A stretch of DNA of 39,721 nt. It comes from RUG14130 sp045598325 (GTDB lineage Bacteria; Bacillota; Clostridia; Christensenellales; Aristaeellaceae). Shown here in pieces: positions 23,924-32,341 of this stretch (the first letter of the stretch is position 1; every line of letters begins with the position of its first letter). The stretch lies in NCBI GenBank assembly GCA_045598325.1, contig JAZLLT010000011.1, positions 1 to 39,721 on the forward strand, written 5' to 3'. The notes under the pieces are model-generated. The model did not search any database and was not told the DNA's origin. It was given only the letters and a program-made list of their open reading frames with translations. The position numbers and the translations under genes were made by a program.

Positions 23924-23952
23924 ATTATACACGAATCGAAGCGCAAAAGCAA
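23924..23952 (-). promoter_or_regulatory. Promoter of the VanW-DegV-DUF1846 run
   Basis: Minus strand TTGCTT, 17 nt, TATAAT; 38 nt upstream of the ATG at 23885. Confidence 0.7.
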
Positions 23953-23985
23953 ATGGAATTTCATTTCAATGAGGTTAAAATCAGG

Positions 23986-24021
23986 TGCATCGGGCGGCTT
24001 CCCTCTTGCATCGGGCGGCTT
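23986..24021. repeat. Tandem 15-bp direct repeat at the alaX-like promoter
   Basis: TGCATCGGGCGGCTT occurs at 23986-24000 and 24007-24021, exactly identical with a period of 21 bp (two helix turns). The second copy overlaps the -35 box of the plus-strand promoter. This is the layout of a regulator binding site; the regulator is unknown. Confidence 0.55.
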
Positions 24022-24034
24022 TTTGGCGTAAGAT
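24006..24034 (+). promoter_or_regulatory. Promoter of the alanyl-tRNA editing gene
   Basis: TTGCAT, 17 nt, TAAGAT; 28 nt upstream of the ATG at 24063, and overlapped by the direct repeat. Confidence 0.65.
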
Positions 24035-24062
24035 AGAGGCATCATTCAAGGGAGAAAACAAC

Positions 24063-25265
24063 ATGACCGAAAGACTGTATTACGATAACGCGTATCTGAC
24101 GGAGTTTACCGCCCGCGTCACTTCCTGCGGGGAAGCAGAGGGCGGAAAATTCCTCGTGCGTCTTGACGCAAGCGCCTTCTACCCCACCAGCGGCGGACAG
24201 CCCTATGACGAAGGCACCATCGATGAAGCGGTCATCTGCGATGTGATCGCGGAGGACGGCGGCGATGTCGCCCACATCGTGGACAGACCCCTGCCTGTCG
24301 GGAAGGAAGTATCCTGCAAGATCGATTGGGCACGCCGGTTCGACCATATGCAGCAGCACGCGGGCGACCACATGCTGGCCGGCTGCGTCTACCGCGTTTT
24401 CGGCGGGCACACCATCGGGCTCCACATCGGGCATCAGGATTCCTCCATTGATGTGGAATTCCCGGACGGCAGGACCCATCTGGAGAGCACGGACATCGAG
24501 ATGCTGGAAGACATGGTGAACGCCATCATCCAGAAGGATGTGCCCATCCGGTGCTGGTTCCCGGACGAAAGCGAACTCAAAACGCTGCCCCTGCGCAAGG
24601 CGCCCACGGTGGACAGCCACATCCGCGTGGTGAGAATCGGCGATGATGAATTCTGCGCCTGCGGCGGCACCCATCCCTCCACCTCCGGGCAGGTGGGCGT
24701 GTTCAAACTGACCGATGTGCGCCCAAGCCGCGGCAAGATCCGCTTCACCTTCGTGGCGGGCGGACGCGCCAACCGCCTCTTCCGCACCCAGATGGATGCG
24801 TTCAAAAAGGTGAACGCCCTGCTCTCCGCAGACATCGATACCGCGGTCTCCGCGGCGGAAACGGTGCTTGCCCGTCTCAAAGACTGCGAGTATCACCTGC
24901 AGCAGGAGAAAAACGCCCGCGCCATGGAAAAGGCGGATGCCGCGGCGGAAAACGCGCCCGTCATCGGCAACATCAAAATCGTGAAACTGCTCCTTGACGG
25001 CGCGGATGGCGAGACCCTCAAGGAAACCGCGCTGCACATCATCTCCTCCCCCGCCCGCGTTGCCCTCGTGGGCAGCAGGGCGGAGAGCGGGATCCAGCTG
25101 CTCTTCACCCGCTCCGCGGATGTGGATATCGCCATGGGGCCTCTGCTCGCCTCATCGGTCAAGCCCTTCGGCGGCAAAGGCGGCGGACGCCCCGATTTTG
25201 CGGGCGGCTCCTGCCCTGCGGAGGAAGCGCTGGACAAGGCAATGGAAATTTTGTCGCAGAATTGA
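24063..25265 (+). CDS. AlaX-type alanyl-tRNA editing protein with DHHA1 domain
   Basis: Free-standing relative of the AlaRS editing domain; hydrolyses mischarged Ser- or Gly-tRNA-Ala. The 400-residue product has the two zinc-binding halves, H99-AGD-H103 (MQQHAGDHML) and C200-GGT-H204, a connecting helix region (about 255-310), and a C-terminal DHHA1-like domain with GGKGGGRPDFAGG near 370. This is the long (AlaX-L) form. The start at 24063 has AGGGAG 8 nt upstream; the frame is open further upstream into the promoter, which is excluded. Confidence 0.92.
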   Translation: MTERLYYDNAYLTEFTARVTSCGEAEGGKFLVRLDASAFYPTSGGQPYDEGTIDEAVICDVIAEDGGDVAHIVDRPLPVGKEVSCKIDWARRFDHMQQHAGDHMLAGCVYRVFGGHTIGLHIGHQDSSIDVEFPDGRTHLESTDIEMLEDMVNAIIQKDVPIRCWFPDESELKTLPLRKAPTVDSHIRVVRIGDDEFCACGGTHPSTSGQVGVFKLTDVRPSRGKIRFTFVAGGRANRLFRTQMDAFKKVNALLSADIDTAVSAAETVLARLKDCEYHLQQEKNARAMEKADAAAENAPVIGNIKIVKLLLDGADGETLKETALHIISSPARVALVGSRAESGIQLLFTRSADVDIAMGPLLASSVKPFGGKGGGRPDFAGGSCPAEEALDKAMEILSQN

Positions 25266-25273
25266 GTACAGCA

Positions 25274-25302
25274 AAGCACCCTGCTCACAAGGCAGGGTGC
25301 TT
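25274..25302. terminator. Bidirectional terminator between alaX-like and SGNH genes
   Basis: AAGCACCCTGC-TCACAAG-GCAGGGTGCTT, 11-bp stem between convergent genes, with T-rich tails on both sides. Confidence 0.85.
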
Positions 25303-25313
25303 CCTTTTGCCGT

Positions 25314-25874
25314 TTATTCTTTTCCGTCCGCTTTGCGGATACGGGAAATGACCTGCTCAGCCGCAAGGGCGATGCCCTTTTCCGTCAGGTGGATCTTATC
25401 GTCCGCGCGGATGTTTCCGGGAATGTCGGAAGCGATGAGCGCATACAGGTCGTTGATCATGCATCCTTCTTTTGCGAGCAGGGGCACGATGCGCCCGTTG
25501 TACTCACGGATCACGGAATTCCGGTTGTGCGCGTTGGGCTCGATAACGGGCGTGGAGGTGGCGAAGATGAGGTGTCTGCACCGCTGTTTCAATAGTCCGC
25601 ACAGGCGGAGCATCGTGGTCACATATTCGTCGATGGGCGTGAACGGCCCGTCTCCGAACAGATCACACACATCCCACAAGCCGTTGTTCCAGTGGATGAT
25701 GTCCGCCCCCGCGATGAGGTCCTGCCAGTCATACAGCCCGCGCAGGGTGCGCCTCGCGTAGCGGCAGTTTTCCTCCGGCTGGGCGACAATGTACTCGTCC
25801 TTGAGCAGTTCCGCGACTCTCGGTCCATAGCCGATCATGCGGATGGAGTCGCCAAGCAGGACCACTTTCTTCAC
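25314..25874 (-). CDS. SGNH/GDSL-family hydrolase
   Basis: The 186-residue product has block I VVLLGDSIRM (S10), block III HWNNGLWDV (N64), and block V D159-K-I-H162, the Ser-His-Asp arrangement of SGNH esterases. No signal peptide, so it acts in the cytoplasm. Likely a deacetylase or esterase on a sugar or other small molecule; substrate not determinable. Start GTG 25874 with GGAGG 7 nt upstream. It follows the C69 peptidase gene by 20 nt, so the two are probably co-transcribed. Confidence 0.85.
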   Translation of the reverse strand: MKKVVLLGDSIRMIGYGPRVAELLKDEYIVAQPEENCRYARRTLRGLYDWQDLIAGADIIHWNNGLWDVCDLFGDGPFTPIDEYVTTMLRLCGLLKQRCRHLIFATSTPVIEPNAHNRNSVIREYNGRIVPLLAKEGCMINDLYALIASDIPGNIRADDKIHLTEKGIALAAEQVISRIRKADGKE

Positions 25875-25894
25875 GCGCGTGCCTCCGTTTTCAT

Positions 25895-27355
25895 TCAGTT
25901 GTCGGTCCTGCTGAACGCGGTCCTCATGTGGCGGGTCGCCTCGAGCACCAGGTTGTTGAGCACCTTTTGTGTCTCTTCCCGCGCCATTTCACAGAGTTTC
26001 TTATTGGCTTCGTCGAGCACCGCGATGTCTCCGCTTTCCTCGAACTTCGCATCATACTCGCTTATGATCGCGCGGGCACGGGCCATGGTGATGTTCTGAT
26101 AGCGCTCGATATGCTGGATGCAGGCGTTGAAGTTGGCGTCCGCCAGCACATCGATGAGGCGGCTGTTCCAGTAGAAGTTGTCCGTGGACACATCCTTCTT
26201 CACATCGCTCAGATACCTGTCGATCTTGCCCGCGGTGTAGACGGGAACGAAGGTGTCAAAGGCGGTGCAGCCGAAGCAGATCCATTCGATGGACTTGTTG
26301 GCGCCCGCGATACCGCCGCGGATCTGGCACAGACCCATGGTGTCGGTGTTGTTCTTGGCGATGGGACGGTACACGCCCTTCTCGGGGCGGTTCGCTGCGG
26401 AATACAGATAATAGGGCGTGCCCTGATAGTAGGAGGACAGGATGTACTTCACATCCTCCACAGTGATCTTCTTTTCGGGCACGAAGCACCAGGGGATGTT
26501 GTCGCTCTCGGGACCGAAATCGGCGTCGGGACCGTCCCACTTGTACTTTGTGGGGCACAGGCAGCGGCCCATGAACCAGGCGCGGGGCGTGTTGTACACA
26601 TGGTCCGCGTCGGAATGGGAGCCAAAGCACCAGCGGGGATTGAACTTGCCGTCCTGATTCAAATCAAGGTGGTTCTTTTCCACAAACTCTTTGAGGTCAT
26701 TGGAACAGAGGTAATTTTCACCCTTGCCGAACGCATCCTCAAAATCGAACGCGTCGATGCCCAGTTGGTTCGGCATGACGACCACGGCGTCATCGGGCAC
26801 GCGGCGCGCCATCCAGTGGTGTCCGCCGATGGTCTCCAGGTACCAGATCTCGTTTTCGTCGTTGAACGCGATGCCGTTGGATTCGTAAGTTCCGTATTTT
26901 TCCAGCAATTCCGCCATGCGCAGCACGCCTTCGCGGGCGGTCTTGATGTAAGGCAGCACGAGGGCGACCAGGTCTTCCTCGCCGATGCCGCCGGGGATGT
27001 CCTTTTCTTTCTTCGTCTTCGCCTTGATGTAGCGCACCATGGGGTCGGCGCCCAGCACGCGGGGATTGGTGGTGATGGTCTCGGTGGCGGTCATGCCGAC
27101 ATTCAGTTCATTGATGCCGGTGGTGGGCCACATGCCCTCGCCCGGGAGCACATTGGGCACATAGGTGCAGGCGAGCGCCTCGTCCGGCAATTCCAGGGTC
27201 AGATGGCCGATGACGGAGGTATACTTGCGTTTTTGTTTGTCGCCGCTGACCTTGATGAGTTTTTTGACGGTGATGGAGCCGTCGTCGGTGCGGGCGATCA
27301 TGGTGGAGTTATCATTGCTGGCCTTCTTGCCAACCAGAAGCGTCGTGCAGGGCAT
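25895..27355 (-). CDS. C69-family dipeptidase (PepD-like Ntn hydrolase)
   Basis: The 486-residue product starts MPCTTLLVGKKAS: C3 is the expected N-terminal nucleophile after removal of the first residues. Further family signs are ARTDDGS, the GINELNVGMTATET stretch, MARRVPDDAVVVMPNQ and RAWFMGRCLCP. It cleaves dipeptides with broad specificity. No signal peptide. Start at 27355 has GGAGG 8 nt upstream; the in-frame ATG at 27370 has none. The TATAAT promoter lies 30 nt upstream. Confidence 0.93.
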   Translation of the reverse strand: MPCTTLLVGKKASNDNSTMIARTDDGSITVKKLIKVSGDKQKRKYTSVIGHLTLELPDEALACTYVPNVLPGEGMWPTTGINELNVGMTATETITTNPRVLGADPMVRYIKAKTKKEKDIPGGIGEEDLVALVLPYIKTAREGVLRMAELLEKYGTYESNGIAFNDENEIWYLETIGGHHWMARRVPDDAVVVMPNQLGIDAFDFEDAFGKGENYLCSNDLKEFVEKNHLDLNQDGKFNPRWCFGSHSDADHVYNTPRAWFMGRCLCPTKYKWDGPDADFGPESDNIPWCFVPEKKITVEDVKYILSSYYQGTPYYLYSAANRPEKGVYRPIAKNNTDTMGLCQIRGGIAGANKSIEWICFGCTAFDTFVPVYTAGKIDRYLSDVKKDVSTDNFYWNSRLIDVLADANFNACIQHIERYQNITMARARAIISEYDAKFEESGDIAVLDEANKKLCEMAREETQKVLNNLVLEATRHMRTAFSRTDN

Positions 27356-27385
27356 GGATGTTTCCTCCATTCAAGATTTGCTCCG

Positions 27386-27413
27386 ATTATACCACATTAT
27401 TTGAAATAATCAA
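27386..27413 (-). promoter_or_regulatory. Promoter of the C69-SGNH pair
   Basis: Minus strand TTGATT, 16 nt, TATAAT. Confidence 0.65.
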
Positions 27414-27431
27414 TCTTTTTGGCAAAACTCT

Positions 27432-27460
27432 TTGACATCGCCGAGCCGCTGTGGTAAAAT
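27432..27460 (+). promoter_or_regulatory. Promoter of the oxidoreductase gene
   Basis: Consensus TTGACA, 17 nt, TAAAAT; 40 nt upstream of the ATG at 27501 and divergent from the C69 promoter. Confidence 0.8.
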
Positions 27461-27500
27461 GGACACACCTTGGTTAAATAAGTTGCGGAGGTTATGTATC

Positions 27501-28664
27501 ATGAGTGATACCGTTCTTTCCCAGTTTACCCAGTCTTTCACCGAAGAAAAAAAGGCCGTCGGCCGCAAACTCAAGATCGGCATCATCGGCTGCGGCTGGA
27601 TCGCCGAAGCCCATATCGAGTCCTACAAGCAGATGGAGGATGTGGAGATCGTCGCCGCCGCGGATCTGATCCCCGGCAAGGCGGAAGCCTTCATGAAGCG
27701 CTACGGCGTGGAAGGCGTCCGTTTCTATCCCAGCCACAAGGAAATGCTGGACAATGAGGAACTGGACGGCGTGTCCATCTGCACCTACAACTGCCAGCAC
27801 GCGGCTCCCGCCATCTACGCTCTGGAAAAGGGCGTCAATGTTCTGCTCGAAAAGCCCTTCACCGTGACCCTCGACGAGGCTGTTGCGGTATGCCGCGCCG
27901 AAAAGAAGAGCGGCAAGATCCTGTCCATCGGCTTCCAGCCCCGCGGCGACCTCAACATGCAGATGATCAAGAAGATCGTGCAGAGCGGCGCTCTGGGCAA
28001 GATCTATTACATCCAGACCGGCGGCGGACGCCGCCGCGGCATCCCCAACAGCACCTTCATTGAGAAGGACACCGCCGGCATCGGCGCTCTGGGCGACATC
28101 GGCTGCTACTCTCTGGATGTGGTGCTGAACGCGCTGGGCTATCCCAAGCCCCTGACCGTCACCGGCTACAAGAGCGCGTACTTCGGAACCAACCCCGAGT
28201 ATCAGTACGCCGACCGCTTCCACTCCGCCGAGGAGAACGCCGCCCGCTTCAGCGTGGACGACTTCGCCGCCGGCTTCATCCGCCTCGAAGGCGACATCAT
28301 CCTCGACTTCCGCATCGCGTGGGCCATGCACCTCGACACGCCCGGTGACACCATCATCATGGGCACCAAGGGCGGTCTGCGCATCCCCTCCACCGACTGC
28401 TGGAACGGCTCCGTCGGCGGCGAGATGACCATCTACCACGACCTCGCGGGCGTGCAGATGCAGGAGAAGGTCCCGATCCTCAAGGACAACAGCGGCAAGG
28501 GTCTGTTCTACAAGAAGGTCCGTTCCTTCCTGGATGCCATCAAGGAAGGCAAGCCCGCGCCCGTACCCTCCTCCGAGATCCTCTACAATCAGGCCATCAT
28601 CGACGGCATCTGCAAGAGCGCGGAACTGGGTCACGAAATCGAGATCAACATCCCCGAAATCTAA
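27501..28664 (+). CDS. Gfo/Idh/MocA-family oxidoreductase
   Basis: NAD(P)-dependent sugar or polyol dehydrogenase fold. The 387-residue product has an N-terminal extension of about 20 residues, then the Rossmann motif KIGIIGCGWIAEAH (25-38), L-EKPF at 117-120, and a C-terminal alpha/beta domain with GDIGCYSLDVV. No signal peptide, so it is not a secreted GH109-like enzyme. GGAGG lies 9 nt before the ATG at 27501. Substrate unknown; the GH27 glycosidase just downstream suggests carbohydrate use. Confidence 0.92.
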   Translation: MSDTVLSQFTQSFTEEKKAVGRKLKIGIIGCGWIAEAHIESYKQMEDVEIVAAADLIPGKAEAFMKRYGVEGVRFYPSHKEMLDNEELDGVSICTYNCQHAAPAIYALEKGVNVLLEKPFTVTLDEAVAVCRAEKKSGKILSIGFQPRGDLNMQMIKKIVQSGALGKIYYIQTGGGRRRGIPNSTFIEKDTAGIGALGDIGCYSLDVVLNALGYPKPLTVTGYKSAYFGTNPEYQYADRFHSAEENAARFSVDDFAAGFIRLEGDIILDFRIAWAMHLDTPGDTIIMGTKGGLRIPSTDCWNGSVGGEMTIYHDLAGVQMQEKVPILKDNSGKGLFYKKVRSFLDAIKEGKPAPVPSSEILYNQAIIDGICKSAELGHEIEINIPEI

Positions 28665-28675
28665 ACTGTATGCAC

Positions 28676-28707
28676 AAAACGGCGTCCTGCCCGGGACGCC
28701 GTTTTTT
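28676..28707 (+). terminator. Terminator between oxidoreductase and GH27 genes
   Basis: AAAACGGCGTCC-TGCCCG-GGACGCCGTTTT plus two more T. The ribosome site of the next gene begins 2 nt later, and no promoter is visible between, so the glycosidase may depend on read-through. Confidence 0.85.
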
Positions 28708-28717
28708 CGGAGGCAAT

Positions 28718-29989
28718 ATGACAATGAAGAATGACTGGGCGCCCCGTCCGCCCATGGGCTGGAACAGTTGGGACTGCTACGGCGCGTCCGTGGATGAGAA
28801 AACCGTGCGCGGCAACGCGGAGTATATGGCGGAGCATCTGAAGGGACGCGGCTGGGAGTATGTGGTGGTGGACATCCAGTGGAGCCAGACAGACCCGGAC
28901 GGCTGGAACTACCGTCCCTTTACCGACCTCTGCATGGATGGATTTTCGCGGCTCATCCCGGCGGAAAACCGCTTCCCGTCCTCAAAAGGCGGCAGGGGAT
29001 TCAGGCCCCTTTCCGACGATATCCATTCGCTCGGGCTCAAGTTCGGCATCCACATCATGCGCGGCATCCCCCGTCAGGCGGTACACAGGCGCACGAAGAT
29101 TGACTTCCCCGGCGCGACCGCTCTTGACGCGGCGCAGACCTATTCCGTCTGCCCGTGGAACACGGATATGTACGGCGTATCCGACACGCCCGCGGGTCAG
29201 GCATACTACGACAGCATCTTCCGCCTGTACGCGGAGTGGGGCGTCGACTATGTGAAGGTGGACGACATCGCCAACACGGAGTTCAAGCCCCACGACCCCT
29301 ATTCGGCGAAGCGGGAAATCGAGATGATCCGCGCCGCCATCGACAAGTGCGGAAGACCCATCGTGCTCTCCCTCTCCCCCGGTCCCGCGCCCATCGCCCA
29401 AGCGGAGCACCTCTGTGAGAATGCCAACCTCTGGCGCATGACGGGCGACTTCTGGGACAGCTGGCCGCAGCTGAAAGCGGAGTTCAAGAGATGCGAGCAA
29501 TGGGCGCCCTATGTGAAAAAGGGCTGCTGGCCGGACTGCGACATGCTGCCGCTGGGCATCGTGATGGCGGCGGGCGCGGACGGCGGACATCCTTCGGGCT
29601 TCACGAAGACCGAGCAGGTGACCCTCATGAACCTGTTCTGCATCTTCCGCTCGCCCCTCATGATGGGCGGCGAAATGAGGAAGAACGATGATTTCACCCT
29701 GAACCTCCTGACCAACGAGGACGCGCTCAAGGTAAACCGCGAAGGCACCGCGCCCACGGAGCTGTTTTTGACCGATGACACCGCCGCATGGAAAAACACC
29801 TGCGAAGACGGCACGAAGTATCTGGCGCTGTTCAACCTTTCGGACGTGCAGCAGACCGTCACCGTCGATATCGCCGAAGCGGGCTTCGGCGACGCCCCCG
29901 TTACCGAGGTTTGGAGCAAAATCACCGCCCCCTACCGCGGCTCCTACGCCATCCCGCCCCACGGGTCGCTGATGTTCAGGGAGGCATAG
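28718..29989 (+). CDS. GH27-family glycoside hydrolase (alpha-galactosidase-like)
   Basis: The 423-residue product has the GH27 opening PPMGWNSWDCYG, VVVDIQW, HIMRGIPRQAV, the nucleophile region YVKVDD (D182; often YxKYD), and the acid/base region WRMTGDFWD (D244). The C-terminal 80 residues form the usual beta-sandwich. No signal peptide, so it acts on imported oligosaccharides. The KVDD nucleophile context and RGIPRQAV loop fit a divergent GH27 branch, so alpha-galactosidase is the likeliest but not the only activity. GGAGG precedes ATG 28718 by 4 nt and ATG 28724 by 10 nt; either start is possible. Its proximity to an oxidoreductase and a GH43 supports glycan use. Confidence 0.9.
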   Translation: MTMKNDWAPRPPMGWNSWDCYGASVDEKTVRGNAEYMAEHLKGRGWEYVVVDIQWSQTDPDGWNYRPFTDLCMDGFSRLIPAENRFPSSKGGRGFRPLSDDIHSLGLKFGIHIMRGIPRQAVHRRTKIDFPGATALDAAQTYSVCPWNTDMYGVSDTPAGQAYYDSIFRLYAEWGVDYVKVDDIANTEFKPHDPYSAKREIEMIRAAIDKCGRPIVLSLSPGPAPIAQAEHLCENANLWRMTGDFWDSWPQLKAEFKRCEQWAPYVKKGCWPDCDMLPLGIVMAAGADGGHPSGFTKTEQVTLMNLFCIFRSPLMMGGEMRKNDDFTLNLLTNEDALKVNREGTAPTELFLTDDTAAWKNTCEDGTKYLALFNLSDVQQTVTVDIAEAGFGDAPVTEVWSKITAPYRGSYAIPPHGSLMFREA

Positions 29990-29999
29990 CAAGTAAACC

Positions 30000-30042
30000 A
30001 AATGGGCTGTGAAAGAATCGAACTTTTTTCACAGCCCATTTT
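30000..30042. terminator. Bidirectional terminator after the GH27 gene
   Basis: AAATGGGCTGTGAAA with TTTCACAGCCCATTT, a 15-bp stem with a 12-nt loop and T-rich tail, between convergent genes. Confidence 0.85.
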
Positions 30043-30045
30043 CAA

Positions 30046-30456
30046 CTATTCACGGAACCCTTTTTCACTCTGCATCGTTTGCAAATGAGATACTATTTCA
30101 ACACTTTGGGCAATTATGTCAATTTCGCCATAATCATCAACTACTAGTCGGTAGTGCTTAAGTTCATTCAGACTGATATTGCGGGACTCTTTAGTCTTCC
30201 TTTCAAGTATGCTTTTTAGCTTTCCATTCAGGATTTCCGATTTGTCAGGTTCCAATAATTCCAATCCGAACTTCCAATCAAGTATTGATATTAATTCGAA
30301 GTCCGTAAATTCATACCGGTATACATTCGTAAACACCAGACAATGATATCGACCGGCTTGTTCCTCATCTTCATACATAAGCTTCAAAGTGTCATTTTCA
30401 TACGTTAGTGACATGATGTTTTCCTCATAAATAGGAGCAGGAAGTTCTAATAACAT
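30046..30456 (-). CDS. Unknown 136-residue cytoplasmic protein
   Basis: I recognise no family. The product is acidic, without signal peptide or membrane span, and looks like a compact alpha/beta fold with a short helical C-terminus. It begins MLLELPAPIYEEN and contains YHCLVFTNVYRYEF and LKHYRLVVDDYGEIDIIA. AGAGG lies about 8 nt before the ATG at 30456; earlier in-frame ATGs lack a ribosome site. AT-rich compared with neighbours. Its promoter is a near copy of the one before the gene at 30675-32132, so the two are likely regulated together. Its small size next to a larger secreted unknown would allow an accessory or immunity-type role, but nothing shows it. Confidence 0.75.
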   Translation of the reverse strand: MLLELPAPIYEENIMSLTYENDTLKLMYEDEEQAGRYHCLVFTNVYRYEFTDFELISILDWKFGLELLEPDKSEILNGKLKSILERKTKESRNISLNELKHYRLVVDDYGEIDIIAQSVEIVSHLQTMQSEKGFRE

Positions 30457-30511
30457 GAAATCAACCTCTTTTCTAATGAGAAACACGTGTATTCGAATAT
30501 CTTCCATTTCC

Positions 30512-30540
30512 ATTATCGTATATTTCTTTCCGTTTGTCAA
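30512..30540 (-). promoter_or_regulatory. Promoter of the 136-residue unknown
   Basis: Minus strand consensus TTGACA, 17 nt, GATAAT; 55 nt upstream of the ATG. The -35 and its upstream side are part of the duplicated 33-bp block. Confidence 0.75.
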
Positions 30541-30555
30541 TCCTCTGCCGCAGCG
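30523..30555. repeat. Duplicated promoter block, copy 1
   Basis: 33 bp (from TTTCTTTCCGTTTGTCAATC to GCCGCAGCG) matching 32185-32217 at 31 of 33 positions. It covers the -35 box, part of the spacer and 15 bp upstream. Confidence 0.8.
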
Positions 30556-30562
30556 GCACATG

Positions 30563-30586
30563 AAAACGCGCTCCGTTTCCGAAGCG
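30563..30586 (-). terminator. Terminator of the 485-residue unknown
   Basis: Minus strand: CGCTTCG, GAAA tetraloop, CGGAGCG, then CGTTTTC. It lies about 90 nt past the stop at 30675 and just upstream of the next promoter. Confidence 0.55.
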
Positions 30587-30674
30587 TGTCTGTTTATAGC
30601 TTTATCTCCATGCCATTTGTCAGCGTATCCCGATATCACAGAAACTGCCGAGACGCTTCTGCCTCCGGTATCTG

Positions 30675-32132
30675 CTACGGCCTTTGGGAATCCACGCCGG
30701 AGATAATCGCTTCTTCATCAACAATTACTCTGCACGGTACTGTTGCAACAACAATGTACCGGATATTTTCATTATCCTTATACGAGAAGCACTCTGACTC
30801 ATATGGCTTTATCACATCGCCAACCGTCAACTCTAAGAATACACCTACATGGGTCAGTATCATATCCCGAGATATCCCGTATGAACTCAGTAATTCATTA
30901 TACCATGGTGTATTGAACTGTGACAGGTCGGTATCGTTTATGCCGGTTCCATCACTTCTATCGTAGAAACAACGTAATGCGTCATCATCCGATGCCGAAA
31001 GTTGAACTACTATGGTTGTTGCTACTACACCATTTGGCGTCAATTGATCAATAATATTTATGGTTACACCAGTAGATGGTACCCTTGTCAGCTTTTCCAA
31101 TTCTGTTCTATCACAACATGAGATCTTCGGTGCATCCGCTTGTCCGGCTTTCAGTATACTGTCAATCAATTCAAGATTGCTGTTTATCGTTTTGAGGTCC
31201 AAATACCTTTTCAGAAGAACTTTACAGCTGTTGTAGCTGCTTTTCGAATTCTGCCGTTTCAAACCATCGCTCAAGCAGCTTTGGAAGCCGTACATATATG
31301 CGCGATAGATATCCCTATCATTTTCATCAATGGTCAATTTCGGAAACTTCTGCGCAAACTCACTGCAAAGGGCTATCGCCCGCTCTGCCGAATTGTTGGA
31401 CGCACAGTAATACGCCACTTGAAAGTAAAGCTCGCAGTAGTTCATTCTTCTGATGCCGCTCACGGAAGCAATGCTGCAATGTTTGAAGATCGAATACTTG
31501 TCGATGACTTTATTGTACTCATCCAAAATGGCAATACACTCATCGATGTTTTGCTCCCGGATCAGATTGAGGGGCGTTACACCGTAAATAACGTTTGTGC
31601 CATACAGCAAGCCGTCTTCAAGATAGTCATAGGACTCCGCAAAAACCGCGTATGACGCGATTTCGTCAAGTATCCTTATCTTCTGATCCCTGTCACCGGA
31701 TTTCTCATATGCTTTCCACAATAACTCCTTTGCAAGTCCTTTATCCCCGCAGCTGCCTGCCGCCTGACCCGCGAAAAATAGCCGTTCCACAGAGGCGTCG
31801 GAGTCATTCAATAATTCCCGAAGCTCGCTTTGATCCACAATCGTCGAAATCTTCGGATCGGCTTTTTCTCCGAGATTGAAAATAACGCCTATTTTCTCGC
31901 CATACGAAACCGCGACGGTATACAGATACCTGTCAAACCAGTCTTTGGTTCGCAGACTGCAGGTACCTGTAATGTCATATATCGTATCAATAACGGCATT
32001 TTGTGTATGAACGATGAGCTTTTCCGCACATTTCTCTGTTTTGCTTTCCGCGTAACCTTCACCGGATGCGAAAACAACAGATAGTACGAGCGCAATCAAA
32101 ACAAGCTTCATAATTCCTTTGAACTTCCTCAT
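30675..32132 (-). CDS. Unknown secreted 485-residue protein with helical-repeat middle
   Basis: I recognise no family. The product has a signal peptide (MRKFKGIMKLVLIALVLS..., likely cut near GYAES). The middle, about 100-330, is helical with short repeated patterns (AKELLWKAYEKSGDRDQKI; AERAIALCSEFAQKFP) that resemble TPR-like repeats. A beta-richer C-terminal region follows, with TINIIDQLTPNGVVATTIVV and YIVVATVPCRVIVDEEA. About a dozen cysteines are spread through the chain. GGAGG is 6 nt before the ATG at 32132; a frame upstream is open but has no ribosome site. AT-rich compared with neighbours. It shares a duplicated promoter with the small gene downstream. Confidence 0.75.
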   Translation of the reverse strand: MRKFKGIMKLVLIALVLSVVFASGEGYAESKTEKCAEKLIVHTQNAVIDTIYDITGTCSLRTKDWFDRYLYTVAVSYGEKIGVIFNLGEKADPKISTIVDQSELRELLNDSDASVERLFFAGQAAGSCGDKGLAKELLWKAYEKSGDRDQKIRILDEIASYAVFAESYDYLEDGLLYGTNVIYGVTPLNLIREQNIDECIAILDEYNKVIDKYSIFKHCSIASVSGIRRMNYCELYFQVAYYCASNNSAERAIALCSEFAQKFPKLTIDENDRDIYRAYMYGFQSCLSDGLKRQNSKSSYNSCKVLLKRYLDLKTINSNLELIDSILKAGQADAPKISCCDRTELEKLTRVPSTGVTINIIDQLTPNGVVATTIVVQLSASDDDALRCFYDRSDGTGINDTDLSQFNTPWYNELLSSYGISRDMILTHVGVFLELTVGDVIKPYESECFSYKDNENIRYIVVATVPCRVIVDEEAIISGVDSQRP

Positions 32133-32173
32133 GATTTGCCTCCGGTATCGGTTCCTCGGTATCCTCTTCTTAC

Positions 32174-32202
32174 AATTTAGCATTTTTCTTCCCGTTTGTC
32201 AA
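32174..32202 (-). promoter_or_regulatory. Promoter of the 485-residue unknown
   Basis: Minus strand consensus TTGACA, 17 nt, TAAATT; 41 nt upstream of the ATG at 32132. Confidence 0.75.
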
Positions 32203-32217
32203 TCCTTTGCCGCAGCG
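32185..32217. repeat. Duplicated promoter block, copy 2
   Basis: Second copy of the 33-bp block described at 30523-30555; the two differences are single transitions. Confidence 0.8.
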
Positions 32218-32246
32218 AAACACAACGAGAAAAACAGCAGAAAGCA

Positions 32247-32275
32247 TTGAAAAATCCGCGAGCATGATGTAATAT
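32247..32275 (+). promoter_or_regulatory. Promoter of the GH43 gene
   Basis: TTGAAA, 17 nt, TAATAT; 66 nt upstream of the ATG at 32342 and divergent from the 485-residue gene. Confidence 0.65.
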
Positions 32276-32341
32276 ACATAAGTACCGGAACAGACCGATT
32301 CGTTTCGTCGATTTCCCTATTCCATCGATCAGGAGGCATCT

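Noticed and set aside
21618..23924. 768-codon plus-strand frame opposite DegV and VanW
   Set aside because: It spans two well-recognised minus-strand genes and the gap between them; low-complexity shadow without a ribosome site.
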